Source of the DNA: Selaginella tamariscina
Lineage: Eukaryota; Streptophyta; Lycopodiopsida; Selaginellales; Selaginellaceae
Direction: 5' to 3'
Length of the DNA: 64,000 bases
NCBI GenBank assembly: GCA_003024785.1
Contig: PUQB01000177.1
Coordinates: 248,001 to 312,000 of the forward strand
Position numbers and translations under genes: made by a program. Positions 9,560-23,110 of this stretch are shown here, piece by piece. The notes under the pieces are model-generated. The model searched no databases. It saw nothing but the letters and a program-made list of their open reading frames with translations, and was not told where the DNA came from. Position 1 is the first letter of the stretch, and each line of letters begins with the position of its first letter.

Positions 9560-12500
9560 CACCTAACACTTTTCCTTCATCTCCTAGTCCTTCATCTTTT
9601 CTTTCTTTTTCACCTCAAGCTTCGCGAACTCCTCATAAAGGGTTATCTCCATTTACACTACAAGGTTTCATACATGGTACCCCTGTAACTATTCTTATTG
9701 ATACAGGTTCTAGTATTTCTTCGATTTCTGCTAATGTGGTTACACGTTGTGCTTTGACAACGGTGCCAAGCAAGGAAGCTTTACATGTGTTGTATGGCGA
9801 TGGATGTACTCGAGCTGCTTCGTCTACACTTGCTCAAGTACCTTTGCAGTTTGGGACTTATGCAGACGAGTTGCAACTCCATGTATTCTCACACCAGATT
9901 TTTGATATTATTCTTGGGTGTACTTGGTTAGATGCATGTAAGGCAAGTTGCCAATTTGGGCCTCGACGGTTAATACTTCCAGGTCATTCACCTTTTCTTT
10001 TGGATAAACTCCCTCTCAAGCAATGTGGAGCAATTTTGTCAAGTGCCATCATGCATGAGCTAGATGTTTCAGCAATGGTGTCCTCAGTGTCAAGGAACTC
10101 TGGAAATGTACATGTGGCAACTGAACCAACTTCTTCTCAGCGAGAGTTTCAGGTACAACAATTATTGAAGAAATATTCAGATCTTTTCTCTACAGATATC
10201 ACCCCCACTGCTAAGGTTCGAACACAACACCACATTCGAACAGGGGACGCTTTACCTTCTAAAGCTGCTGTTCGAAGGCGATCTCCAAAAGAATTGGCCA
10301 TTATACGAAAATGTGTGTCAGAGTTGCTGGAGAAGAAGCTGGCTCGCCGTTCTTTCAGTCCATGGGCATCAGAGCCCCATTTGGTGGATAAACCTGATGG
10401 ATCTAAGCGGTTCACGGTGGATTACCGTCCCGTCAATGCTGTTACAGAACCAGATAGCTATCCCTTGCCGAACACACAGGATTTGTTAGATCAATTGGGT
10501 AAGAGTCGTTGGTTTACTAAATTGGATCTTGCTTCAGGTTATTGGCAAATTCCTATGGCTCCCGAAGACATTCCCAAAACAGCATTCCGAACTCCTTTTG
10601 GTTTATATGAGTTCCTTGTTATGCCTTTTGGTTTAGTATCTGCTCCTGCCACATTTCAGCGCATGATGGATGAAGTTTTTAATGATGAGTTTCTGGAGAC
10701 AGTTGCAAAGTACTTGGATGACATTCTGGTTCATACTCAGGGATCTTGGGAAGATCATCTCAAGGAAGTAGCTCGTGTGTTTGATCGTTTACGGGAGTAT
10801 GGGCTCAAGTTGAAGAAGCCTAAGTGTGTTTTTGGCACAGTTGAAACTACGTATTTGGGGTACATGGTTTCTCGTGAGGGGTTACGTGTGGATCCATCCA
10901 AGGTGGAGGCTGTGGCGAAATTTCCTCGTCCAACAGATGTACGGTCTTTACGACGATTTCTTGGTAAGGTCACATATTTAGGACGTTTTATACCTCGTTT
11001 GGCTGATGTCAATGCTCCTTTGCGAGCTTTGTTGCATGAGGATGTTCCTTTTGTGTGGACTGACGATTGTGAAGATTCTTTTTGTAAGCTACGAAAGTAT
11101 TTGACGTCCCCTCCGGTGCTTCATTATCCGGATTTTTCTCGTCCTTTTATATTACGAACGGATGCTTCTTCCGTAGGTATTGGTGGAGTCCTAATGCAAC
11201 TGAGGTATGTGATGAGTCCGTTCGACATCCCATTGCATATGTGAGTAGGGCATTGCAAGGCCCTGAAAACAACTATTGTGCTTCAGATCTTGAGTGCTTA
11301 GCTGCAGTGTGGGCTTTTGAGCGTCTTCATGTATATCTCCATGGATCTCATACGCTTTTGGAGTGTGATCATGCAGCTGTTTTTGCCTTACTGAAGAACA
11401 AGAAGTTGCTTGGACGATCTGCCAGATGGGCACTTCGGCTCCAAATGTATGACTTTGAGGTCAAACATCGTCCCGGGGATAGTATGGTGGATGCTGATGC
11501 TCTTTCTAGGGCTCCTTGTGCAGTTATGGCCAATCAATTGGATCTTACAATTCCATCTCTTGCAGAGGTCTCAAGGGCTCAGGAAACAGATGCTTGGATT
11601 CAACCTATTCGTTTGGCACTAACCAATCCTTCTCAACCATCCAACTCTCGTTTTTCTTCATTTGTGGCACAATTTCGCATACATGACGGTGTGGTTTATT
11701 TTATTGGCACAGATGTTACAACTTCACTACGTTTGGCAATTCCAACCACTTTTGTTCCTAGGTATCTTGCAGCATATCATGATTCACCACTTTCTGGCGG
11801 ACATTTTGGTTATCGAAGAACTTTGGACAGCTTACAACGTTCTTTTTACTGGCCGAATATGCGACAAGATGTGATCCAGTACGTACGAAGTTGTTCATTG
11901 TGTCAGACTCGGAACTCCTCACGATCAACTGGTGCTTTAGAGTCTATACAGGTGGAACGGCCATTTGAACTTGTTGCATGGGATTTAATTGGTCCTTTTC
12001 CACCTTCAGCTGCAGGCAACCGATATGTTGTGGTTTTAACAGATTATTTGACACGTTGGGTGGAGGTTGGAGCTTTACCAGATGCCACGGCCCATAGTGT
12101 TGCTGATTTTCTACTCACTCGGGTAATTTTGCGCCATTCATGTCCAGAACGGATTTTATCAGATAATGGACCTGCCTTTATTGCTGAAGTTTTGAAGGTT
12201 TTGACTTCACGGATGGGAATTCAACAATCTTTCACATCTCCCTTTCATCCACAAACAGATGGATTAGTCGAGCGTTTGAATCGGACTTTTAAAGGTATGA
12301 TTTCTAAGTATGTAAATCCTACTCAGAATGATTGGGATTGGTATTTGCGATACTTAGAATTTGCATACAACACTGGCATTCAAAGTTCCATTGGCATGTC
12401 TCCATTCAAAGCATTGTATGGGCGAGACCCTCGAATGCCTCCAGAAGTTGGTTTGGCTTCTCACAAACCTAAGTATGCTGAAGCTCGATATTGGGCAACT

Positions 12501-12830
12501 TACTTAGATCGAGCTCTTCCTTTATTGTATGCTACCTCAGCAGAACATTTAGGTCGGGCACAAGTTCAACAACAACAGGATTATAATTCTCGTCATCGGC
12601 CACCTCCTCAGTTTGCTATTGGTGACCTTGTTCTTGTACATTTTCCGGAACTTCATCAAAAAGGACTCACTCCAGGTTTCTTGCGGAAATGGCTCGGTCC
12701 TTATAAGATTCTTCGTCAAGTTGGCCCTCAAGTTTACCATGTGCAAGATGTTGAGTCTCGAGAAGCACCTTTGGTTGCTCACGTTTTACGACTGAAGAAG
12801 TTTTTCTTACGGGGGGATAATGTAAGGTAA
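9560..12830 (+). CDS. pol: pol region of the young Gypsy element (PR-RT-RH-IN)
   Basis: Domains in order: aspartic protease with ILIDTGSSISSIS near 9690-9730; reverse transcriptase about 10230-10960 with TKLDLASGYWQIPM, VMPFGLVSAPATFQ and the catalytic YLDDILVHT; RNase H about 11040-11500 with LRTDASSVGIGGVL; integrase about 11640-12500 with the HHCC zinc region and the VAWDLIGPFPP and ILSDNGPAF segments of the catalytic core; and a C-terminal GDLVLVHFP...WLGPYKI domain. The order RT-RH-IN places it in Ty3/Gypsy. No clear chromodomain is seen. Overall state: nearly whole. Confidence 0.93.
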
Positions 12831-13027
12831 TTACCATGGTATATTCTAGAAGTTTCTAGAAGTTACTAGAGATATTTATGGTCTGGCTAAATCCTTGATA
12901 GGATAGTCCAAATATAGCTAGAATATACCTTTTCCTTTGTATATATAAACCTGACCTTGAATACAAAGGATATCTGAGTTTTCTGTCTTTTCGTATATTT
13001 ACTGTGTTGTGTCTCGGGGTTCTCACA
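12821..13027 (+). repeat. 3' LTR of the young Gypsy element
   Basis: It is 207 bp and indistinguishable by eye from the left LTR at 8315-8521. It is preceded by a purine-rich tract. Confidence 0.95.
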
Positions 13028-13472
13028 TTATAGTTATAAATTATTTGCTTAATTCAGTTGAAAATTGACTTAGAAATTAATGAATTTAACGAGAATGCAT
13101 ACCCATATATAATTGTTATATTTATTAAATTAAGTTAGGTGTCAATGTGATTTTTTAAAATTTATTTAATTAAATTTGCTACAAATGGGAATATATTTCC
13201 ATTAGAATATTTTAAATTAAGCTAATTAACTCAACTAAAATAAAATAATTTAATTGTTGGCGGGTGGTGGCTATTAACCTATAATGAATTTATTTTAAGC
13301 TGAATCCTTAACTTAATTGTTATTCTTAATCCAATAAATTTATTCTTAAGTTAGATCGTTAACTCAATTTTATTCTTAATTTAATAAATTTATCTTTAAC
13401 TTCATATGTTTAGGCTTAATTATTTAATAATCCTTAACTTAATTGTTATCTGAAATAAACCCTTAACATTCA
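13028..13472. repeat. AT-rich degenerate repeat between two Gypsy elements
   Basis: Recurring variants of CTTAACTTAATTGTTATTCT and AATAAATTTATTCTTAA. The same motif set returns at 17871-18411, so the older Gypsy element is embedded in it. Confidence 0.6.
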
Positions 13473-13654
13473 TGCGGTAAGGATTCTATAGAATATACCT
13501 TTGAGTATATTCTAAGGCATATACTAGAACTAAATATGGATGCCACATAGGATAAAAGGATTAGATCAAAGGTTACCTGCTTAGTTTCCTTATATATAAG
13601 GAAGGGTTTGCTATCTTTGTATGTATCCTTAAGGTTGAATACACGTTCTTTTCA
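13473..13654 (+). repeat. 5' LTR of the older Gypsy element
   Basis: It shares AGTATATTCTAAGGCATATA and CCTTATATATAAG with 17724-17870. TTGGTGGAGATGC follows, like the primer-site region of the younger element. Confidence 0.75.
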
Positions 13655-16600
13655 TTGGTGGAGATGCTGCTGGTAATCTCTAGTTCATCTTCTTTCTTAA
13701 GCCTTTCTTCTCTTTCTTTTCTTCTCTCTTTATTTAGCTATGGCTGTCTATGTGGGAATATAGCAAAATTCCAGGTTCAAACACAACAATTGCTTAGTGT
13801 TTTAACGTAAAGAACCCATAATCCAACTAGGTATAATCCTCGTCTTCGCCCTGATTCTTTCTCAGGAGCAACTACAGAAAATGCACATGCTTGGGTTGAG
13901 CACTTTCGTATGGTGGCTGCATATCACTAGTGGGATCCCCTCCAATCAACTACGTGAGCTGCCACCTGCCTACAAGGATCTGCTGCCTTGTGGTTCCAAC
14001 ACCTAGCCTCGGCATCCAAGGCTATGATTGATTTGTCTTTATCGGCATTGAAATTGCATTCGGGCATCATGCGGATGCTCTTCTGTGTCATTAGATGAAG
14101 TTTTAAGGTTGCAACAAAAAGGTGGTGAAACAGCTGCATAGTTTGGGGTCCACTTTAAGAACCATTTGGCCCAAGTGGATCCTAACATGTTTGAGGTAGT
14201 GAAAAAATGGCTCTTTTATCAAGTACTTGGTACAACATGAGTCCTTGTTCGTGGACATCGCTCAACAACCTTGGAAGATGCTATTCAAATCGCACAAGCA
14301 CTTGAAGATGGTGTTGCCTCCTCTACTACTCGCATTCAACCTGGATTGCTTGGACCAGCCCCTCTTCCACCAGCTGCTCATCCACAACCCATGGAGGTAG
14401 ATGTTGCAATTCCACAGGCTGCATTCCAACCCATGCGACGAGGATGAGGACGAGGACAAGGATGAGGACGTGGTCGTGGATACGAAGGCCGTGGACGTGT
14501 CAATAGCACGAACGTGGAATACAATGTTTTGAATGCCAAGGATTTGGACACTTAGCGGTTGAATGAGCTCATCAAGGAGTACAAGACATGGAAGTTGTAG
14601 TTCCACAATAGATGTATTACCTTTTCTTGATAATGAGCAAGAAAACTAGTTCCTGTCACCAATGCAATAGAGGGATTGTGTGATAAGGTTTTACAACCTC
14701 TGTGTTTTCATGGTGTGAGTGTGGTTGGAACACTTGAGAAGGAACCTGTTGTCTTTTCTTTTGAAGCTTCTCTTGTGATCGTCCAGTATTGATTCTAGGT
14801 TTGCCATTTCATCCATTTGACATTCTTTAGTGACATAGTGTTCTCTTTTTAGTAAAACTTGCTCAGCGAACACTTCGAATATTATATGGAGATAATAAGT
14901 CTTCTGCTATTTCTTCCTAGGCTTGTTATGCCCCTATTCATCTAGGACCGTATTCTAAGGTGTTGCCAATTGTATGATGTGATTTTGTGTTTCAATTGGA
15001 TGCATGCCGAGGGTGTACGTGTGGACTTCAACACATGGGAGTTTTCATTCCTAGTATTCTTCCCTACAATCACAACCAATACAATTTAGAGTTTGGGCAT
15101 CTCTTAAGGATGCTGCAAAGGTAGTCTTTCCTCGATCCATCTCTAGAATGTCGTCAAAGGATATGGAAAAGTTCTTCGTCGATTCCCGGATCTACAACAA
15201 TAGGGAGGACTGCAGTTAACACTCGCCATCGAATTGATACAAAAGATGCTACATTCATAAAGGCTCCAGTTTGTCGACGGTCTCCGTGAGAGAAGCAGGA
15301 AATGGCACAAGCGGTTTGGATATGTTAGCTCAATGAGTGGTACATCCGCCTTGTAGTCCCTGGGCTTCCAAGCCCCATATCATTGACAAAGCATACGGAG
15401 GTAGGCGTTTTATGATTGATTTTCGGCCTTTGAATCATGTGACGGTACCGAAGAGTTATCCTATGCCACGCATGGATGACCTTATTGACAAATTGGGGAA
15501 GAGTTGTTGGTTCATGACATTAGATCTAGCTTCAAGTTATTGACAGGTTCCTCTTAATTCAGCAGATGCAACCAAGACTACTTTTGAACACCCAATGAAT
15601 TGTATGAGTTCACGGTGATGCCTTTTGATTTGATGAATGCTCAAGCCACGTTTCAAAGACTCATGGATGAAGTCATTCAGGTTTGGAATCTTTTGTAGGA
15701 TTGTTTGTGGATGATCTTTTGGTGCATTCAATTAGTACATGAGAAAACATTTGGCTCACGTGGAGCAAATCTTATCACGATTGTGGCAATATCAATTAAT
15801 GTTGAAATTGTCAAAGTGCAAGTTTGGTCAGACTTCTGTGAAGTATTTGAGAGTTGTTATCTCTCATGAGGGTGTTCATCTAGATCTAGCAAAGATTCAG
15901 GCAGTGAAGGAGTTCCCGATTCCAAAAACACATCACAAACTTCAAAGATTTTTGGGCAAGGTGACTTACTTGGCGCAGTTCATTCCACATTTAGCAGATG
16001 AAAGGCTCCATTACGTGCTTTGCTTCATTCTCCTTCTTTCTCATGGTCCTCTTAGTGTCAGTCCTCCTTTGAGTCTCTTTATCCATTTCTTAACCTCTGC
16101 TCCCTTCTCTATTATCCTGATTTCTCTCGCCCTTTTGTTCTTCATACTGATGCTTCAGATATTGGTTTGGGTGCTGATCTCATGCAAGAAGATATACAAT
16201 CAGGTCAACGACATCCCATTGCATATGCTAGTCAAAGTCTTAGTGGTCCAAAACTCAATTATACAACTATAAATAAGGAATGTTTAGCTGTGGGCATTTA
16301 ATAAGTTTCATGCTTATCTTCATGGTTCTTCGACCTTGGTGGAATGTGATCATGTTGCAGTACATTCAATATTAAAAAAGAAACATCTAATGGGTCGACA
16401 TGCGCGGTGGGCCTTAGCATTGCAAGATTATCAATTCACAGTTCATCATCGTCCATGTTCTTCTATGGCGGATGTGGATGCTTTGTCACGAGCACCAGTT
16501 GCTGCATGTATCTTGCCGTCTTTAGAACCTATACCTTTGCCTAGTCTTTGTGAGATTAGGATGGCACAATGCTTGGAACCATGGAGTCAACGGATAATAG

Positions 16601-17723
16601 ATGCACTCAAAGCTCATGAGTTGGTTGCAGATGTTAATATTGATTTTCGGGACTATGTTACAAAGTTCACAATGGTAGAGAATCTTCTTTATTTTGTGGA
16701 CAAAGTAGTATAGGTACTCCACCTCGATTGGTAATCCCATCATGCTATGTACCTCACTTTCTTCATGCATTCCATGATGACCCTCTCTCTAGTCATCTTG
16801 GGTTTCACAAAGTGTTGGGCAAGTTACGTTCACGGTTCTATTAGTCTCAGCTCCGACATGACCTTCATCATTATTTACAAACATGTCATCTCTGTCAAGT
16901 TTGGAATCCTCGTTCCACCATTTCCGGCAACAATAGCAGGGAAACATATGCTATTGTTCTGTCAGACTATTTGACACGGTATGTGGAGGTCCAGGCTCTT
17001 TCGAAGGCCAAGGCAACTCATGTGGCAGATTTCTTATTTCATCAAGTGGTGTTAAGGCATGGATGTCCAGAGCTCTCAAATCAAGGACCCCATTTCACAG
17101 CTGAAGTTTTGAGTTTGCTAACTACAAGGTTGGGAATCAAACAATCTTTCACAACACCCTATCATCCAGAAATGGATGGTCTAGTGGAGCGACTCAACCG
17201 TACTTTCAAGTGTATGTTATCTAGTATATGAATCAGCACCAGACTGACTGGGATCAATACTTGCCCTCCTTCAATTTGCTTATGTGTCTTATGTGCACTA
17301 GTCCACTGGAGTCTCTCCATTTCAGTCCTTATATGGTCGTTCCCTTGTGTTTCCTTCTAATGTTGGTTCCCCTTCTTTTCATCTTGTTTCAACAGATGCA
17401 CAAACGTGGAACCGGTATTTGGATCAGACTCTTCTAGTATTGCGCAAGGAAATGTTAACATGAGGTGCATCAACGACACTATACGCTCGACATTCGTTTG
17501 TCCGATTATGCTGTGGGTGATGAAGTGTTAGTTTTATATCCAAAGATGCATTCCAAAGGGTTGTCCTCTGGATTAATTTCTAAACAACTTGGTCCATATT
17601 CCATTGTACGAAGATTGGGTTCTCAAGTGTACACAATCCACAATTCAGATGGAGTGGATCAGAATGTGCATGTTCAACGATTGTCTCTGTATCATCGACG
17701 TTCGAATCCAGATGGGGGAGTAA

Positions 17724-17870
17724 TGTAAAGATTTTATGGAATGTACCTTGAGTATATTCTAAGGCATATATTAGAACTAAATACGGGACAAAAGATTAGA
17801 TCAAAGGTTGCCTAAAATAGCTTAGCTTCCTTATATATAAGAAAGGGTTAAGTTTATCCTTAACCTAATA
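17724..17870 (+). repeat. 3' LTR of the older Gypsy element (shortened)
   Basis: Starts TGTAAAGATT after the purine tract GATGGGGGAGTAA. It matches the left copy up to CCTTATATATAAGAAAGGG and then fades into AT-rich sequence. Confidence 0.75.
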
Positions 17871-18411
17871 TTAAGTTTTTCTAATTACCCATACCATATA
17901 TGTTATACATAATCAAGATAGTGACCATGTAGATCTAGGATTTGGAGCCACATGGATTTAGGATTTAAATGGCCATTATAGGGTGTTGATAATATATAGA
18001 CATTAAATAAATTTATTTTATAATATAATATATATACCGATTGTTTGGTGAGCTTAACTATTTAATAATAATTTATTATTTACCCAATTATTATTCTTAA
18101 TATGGTGAGCTTATTCTTAAGCTTGTAGATTTTGGATTCTTAATTCGATGAGTTTATCCCTAAGCTAGACCCTTAATTTAATTATTATATTTAACTTGGA
18201 GTTTATGTTTTAGTTAGACCCTTAACCCAATGAGTTTATTATCCCTAACTTAATGAATTTATTCCTAAATTGGACCTTTAACCCAATTATTATCTTTAAC
18301 TTGATGAATTTATTTCTTAACACAATTTTTATTCTTTACCTAATCCTTAACCTAGTTTATATTCTTAACTTGATGAGTTTATCTTTGATAACCACTTTAA
18401 ATGGTGAGTTA
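17871..18411. repeat. AT-rich degenerate array with TTAACTTGATGAGTTTAT motif
   Basis: Many imperfect copies of a motif like CCTTAACTTGATGAGTTTAT appear from about 18050 to 18380. No coding potential. Confidence 0.6.
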
Positions 18412-18620
18412 GGATAACCATTTAGATTGAATTTGAAATAACCATCAAATACAATTTAAGATAACTATCGAATAAAATTTAGGATAAACATCAAATAGAA
18501 TTTAGAATGACATTTAAATATATTAAAATGACTGTTCAATAAGATTTAAGATGGTTGTTGATGGGGTGTTTAGGATGGCCGTTCGATGGAATTTAAAAAT
18601 GGCTATTGATAAAGTGTTAA
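18412..18620 (+). repeat. Tandem repeat of about 23 bp
   Basis: About nine degenerate units of the form GATAACCATCAAATAGAATTTAG can be laid end to end. Later units drift to GATGGTTGTTGATGGGGTGTTTA. Confidence 0.65.
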
Positions 18621-19067
18621 TGATATATGGACAAACACACACACACTAAACTTATCATATAAGATTATATATTATAGAGTCTAATTTAAAATATTATATA
18701 AATATTACATTGTATTAAATCACAATATTGATTTTAAAATTACAATTTTAAATTAAAAACTTCAATATTTTTAAAGTTACATTGCTAAATTTATAGTAAA
18801 TCTATAAATTATAATTTAAATGTTTTAAATTTAATTTTAAAATCATTCATGCACACTATAGTGATATGACAAAGGGATACAAGTTGTGGCACTTCCAAAA
18901 AGACAAGGCCTATAATGTAATAAAGTGAAGTTGTTAGAGTTTTAACTCGAAGGAGCAACACGTGGCTGCCATCCAACATCAATACCCTATATGAGCAATA
19001 CTAAATCTTTTCTAAGATATCACTATCATACCGTAAGGAATCACTCTCACTTGAGAGTACAACCCAC
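18621..19067. other. AT-rich spacer, nothing recognised
   Basis: Very AT-rich, no ORF or motif of note. AAATGGCTATTGATAAAGTGTT near 18600 resembles 17972-17993, so a larger duplication may span this area. Confidence 0.4.
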
Positions 19068-19505
19068 TGTCAAGCCACAATCCAAGAGCAAGGAGGCTTG
19101 ACTCAGGAGCAGGATAAGGACTAGGAACAAGACAAGAGCAGGACAGGAAGTAAGAAAAAGACGAGAACATGAAGTAAGGAGCAAGACAAAAACAAAACAA
19201 GAATGATCGTAGAATGACTGGTGTTGATAGTAATTGATTGTACAACAATTAGGTCGGAGCTTTTATGTTCACAACTCCAAGAGCTAATTTAGGCATGAGC
19301 TAGAAATATACTCCAAGAGTTAATCTAGTCATGAGCTAAAAATGGTTCCCTATCCTGTAGGTATATCATGTAGGCATATCTTGTAGATATATCTTGTAGG
19401 TATATTCTGTATCCCGTATCATGTATCCTGTATCGGGTCCTATAGGCAAATCTTGTAGGCATATTATGTATCCTATATCATGTATTCTGTATCGGGTCGT
19501 GACAA
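19068..19505 (-). repeat. Downstream LTR of the minus-strand Gypsy element
   Basis: Starts TGTCAAGCCACAATCC and ends GGGTCGTGACA, followed by the pyrimidine run ACACCTCCTCCCC, which is a polypurine tract on the minus strand. The last 150 bp contain tandem CTGTATCGGGTC/CTTGTAGGCATAT units. Confidence 0.75.
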
Positions 19506-22500
19506 CACCTCCTCCCCTAAGGACGAGTTCCACGAGTTCTGGGACCTGGTTTAGTAGGATAACATCAATGGAAGGCAGCAACCTTAGAAGAAGCATGGAG
19601 TAAAACGGATGTAAGTTCCCAAGTGCGATCGGTAGGCAAATAACCTTTCCAATCCACCAAGTATTGAAGTTGGTGGCGATGAAGACGAGAATCAAGGATG
19701 GCTGCAACTTTGTACTTAGGTTCATCGTCAATGACCACAGGAGGGGAGGAGAAAAAGCATGACTAGGAAGAGAAAAGGATGAAGTATAAAACACGGGATG
19801 AAGTTTCATAGTAGAGGGTAGCTCTAGTCGGAAAGCTACAGGATTGACCTCAGCCGCAATCCTGTAAAGGCCCAATCATTGAAAATCCAATTTAGAAGAA
19901 GGCATGTTGGTGCAAATATGCTGACGAAGAAGCCACACAAGATCACCAATCTTGTATGTAGGTGCCGACTAACGATGAGCATTAGCATAACGTTTGTACC
20001 ATTCCTGTGCCTGCTGAAGATGAACTCAGAGATCATCCTATACATGATGAAGATGCTGGAGACGATCCTGTATTGCAGGAGTGAAAGAAGGAGAAGCATG
20101 AGGAGCAAGGTCAAAATGTGGATGGTAGCATGTAAGAGCGAAGAAAGGTGTCTGGCCTATAGATGCGTGAATGGAGTTGTTATAAGCAAACTTTGCCTTA
20201 GGAAGAAGGTCCAATCAGTTGTCCTGTTGGTAACTGATGAAGCAGTGAAGATATTGCTCCAAGGTCTGAATCGTGCGTTTTGACTGCCCATTAGTTTGCA
20301 AAGGATATCCTAAAAAAAGATCCGCTTTAACTTGTAGACTTCAGAGAAGCTCTCGCCAAAATCTGGACATAAATTGTGGACCTCGATCAGAAACAATGCT
20401 CTCAGGAAGACCATAATGTCAAAACACTTCACGAATCACCAACTCAGCAGTTGTCTGGCATGTAGCCGTCTTGTTACATGGTAGGAAATGAACATGTTTG
20501 GTGAAATTGTCAACCACCACAAGAATTGCATCAAATCCACGAGAAGGAGGAAGATTTGAGGAAATCCATAGAAATGGACCTCCAAGGAGTAGAGGAAACA
20601 TGAAGAGGACGAAGAAGACCAGAGGGAGCGTGACGAGGCATCTTCGACCTATTACAGGTGTTACAACTCCATACAAACTTTTCCATAAAACCTCGCAACC
20701 CAAGCCACCAATAGTTGCAAGTCACCAACTCAACTGTCTTGGCCACACCAAAATGTCCTATAGCCAGGGTATCATGACAATCATGTACCACACGAGTCCT
20801 ATAAACATTAACAAGAATGTACATGAGACCTTCTCGGTATAGAAGTCCGTCCTGTATAGCAAACAACTTGTAGTTTGTACAGGAACTGGAAGAAGAGGAA
20901 CTTGCAATGTCATGACTAATGTGTCAGAACACATTCTTTGCCAAGTCGTTTGTAGTCAACTACAAACAAATGTCTTGTAGAAGTGTTGAATCTGCTAAAG
21001 CCTGATGAACCTATAGTGCTGCAAGCCAAAATCGATCAGGACTCAACAACACTTGCTTTTTTGACTGTCATATGCAGGATCGCCCAGGTCAGTGCAAGGT
21101 AAGAGCACGTAGACAATGCATCCGCTTTGCCATTCCAAAAACCAGGCTTGTAAATGATGACAAAATCAAAATGTGATAAGAATTCCGCCCACCTAACCTG
21201 TTGCTGACTGAAAACGTGAGCTGTTTGAAAAAACTCTAGGTTCTTGTGATCCGTAAGAACTTGTACAGGATGCATAACACCTTCCAGGAAGTGCCGCCAC
21301 TCCTCGAACGAATCCACAATGGCCTTGAGTTCCTTGTTATGAATCTTGTAATTGATCTCCGCCAAAAGGAACTTATGAGAGTGAAAGGTTATAGGATGAA
21401 GTAACTTATCTTCTCCAACTTGTGATAAGATAGAATATACTACAAAGTCTGAAGCATCTGCTTCAACAAAGAAGGGACGAGAAGGATCAGGATGTGCTAA
21501 AATTGGAACTATCATGAAGGCATCCTTGAGTGTTGTGAATGCATGTTCCGCCTCATCGGATCAAGAGAAATCTCTTGTGCGCTTGGTGAGTTCCGTGAGT
21601 GGAAGTACATGCTTAGAGAAGTCATGTATGAATTGCTTGTAGAAGTTTGCAAAGCCAAAGAAACATTGCACATCTCGTACAGACTTGGGCCTCTCCCACT
21701 ACATGATAGTCTTCACCTTGTGCATGTCCATGGAAACGCCATTAGGAGAGATGATGTAGCCCAAGAACTCCACAGTATCCCTATCAAAAAAACACTTCTC
21801 CAACTTCGCATATAGGCCATGCTCGCGAAGCCCAGTAGAACTAGTCGTACATGCTTGTCATGTGCCGCTTAGTCCTTGGAGAAAATATAAATGTCATTGA
21901 GGTAGATCACCACAAACTAGTCCAAGAAGTCGCAAAAGATGTCGTTCACCATGTGTTGGAACACAGCTGGGGCATTGGTAAGTCCAAAAGGCATCACTGT
22001 GTATTTGAAATGTCCATACCTTGGACAAAAGGCAATCTTCCACTCATCGCCTGGACGAATCCGTACAAGATTGTAGGCCTCTCGTAAGTTGATCTTTGTG
22101 AACACCTTTGCTCCTCATAGCCGATTGAGAAGTTTTGGGATCAATGGTAATGGTACCGATTCCGGATGATGACTTGATTCAAACCCCTGTAGTCCACAAC
22201 TAAACACAAACTCCCATCTTTCTTTCTTGACAAAGAAGATAGATGCTCCTGTAGGGGACTTTGAGTGATGAATAAAGCCGGATGCCAAGTTGTCCTCGAT
22301 GTACTGGCGAAGAACCTCCAATTCAAATAGGTAAATCGGTCTGAATGGTGAGGTCTTCCCTTTCGCAAGATTGATAGGACAATCGTAGGACTTATGAATA
22401 AGAAGAACTGCAGCTTTGTGTTTATCAAAAATGTTCTAAAAGGCATGATACTTAGATGGCAAGGAAGGAGGAAAAGGAGGAGAAGGGGATTGAAAAACAT

Positions 22501-22689
22501 GAGAGTCAGATACAAGAAAGGTAAAAGAGGACATAGGAGTTACTTGAAAAACAAAAAGATGAAAAGGAACAGAATTAGTGGCAAGTTCATGCATAGTAAT
22601 AGTAAGAACTCGGAGAGGAGAAGGAGGGAGCTATGAATGAAAAAGAGGAAGGATCTTGGGGGATGGAACAGAAGAAGAGTAATGAAAAG

Positions 22690-23110
22690 AGGCAGGATTG
22701 GGAAAAACCTATGCAGATATTGGCAAGTGTACAGAATTGGAAGAATCCTATACAGAAGTTGTGAATGCACAGGAGTGAGGAGAGCCTGAGAATGTGCTGA
22801 CAAACTGACAGGAGGTGGATCCTATTGAGGAGGAACCTTCGACGCTGATATAGAATTGGAAAAACCCTATTCAAGAATACGTGAACTTACAGGAGTGGAG
22901 AGAGCCTGCGGATGTGCTAATGAACTGACATGAGGTGAATCCTGTCGAAGAGGAATCTTCAACACTGATACAAGATTGGAAGAACCCTGTACAGGAATCT
23001 GTGAACTTACAAGAGTGGAAAGAGCATGTGGATGTGCTGATGAACTGACATGAGGTGAATCCCGTCGAGGAGGAATCTTCAACTCTGATACAGAACAGGC
23101 ACGGTCAATC
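22690..23110 (-). repeat. Tandem repeat of about 121 bp (about three units)
   Basis: Units beginning near 22811, 22931 and 23052 share AGGTGAATCC and GGATGTGCTGATGAACTGAC. On the minus strand they read as a repeat of about 40 residues with KIPPRRDSPHVSS and HPQALSTPVSS. It lies inside the retroelement between the gag and RT regions. Confidence 0.7.

Larger units (their letters stand above)
8315..13027 (+). mobile_element. Young Ty3/Gypsy LTR retrotransposon
   Basis: A 4.7-kb element with two 207-bp LTRs (TG...CA ends) that appear identical by eye, a gag region, and pol in the Gypsy order protease, reverse transcriptase, RNase H, integrase. A G-rich polypurine tract (ACGGGGGGATAA) precedes the right LTR and TGGTGGAGAAGTCGGG follows the left LTR as a likely primer site whose tRNA I could not name. 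No perfect 5-bp target duplication was found by eye. It looks nearly whole with about two breaks. Identical LTRs mean recent insertion. Confidence 0.95.
13473..17870 (+). mobile_element. Older, decayed Ty3/Gypsy relative
   Basis: Same orientation and general layout as the element at 8315. Left LTR about 13473-13654, right LTR about 17724-17870, diverged from each other (for example GGCATATACTAG against GGCATATATTAG) and the right one shortened. The interior carries gag-like sequence (about 13740-14650), then RT, RNase H and integrase-like segments (about 15340-17720), including SSMADVDALSRAP and a GDEVLVLYPKMHSKGL end. It is clearly broken, with ten or more interruptions, and much older than its neighbour. 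Confidence 0.88.
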
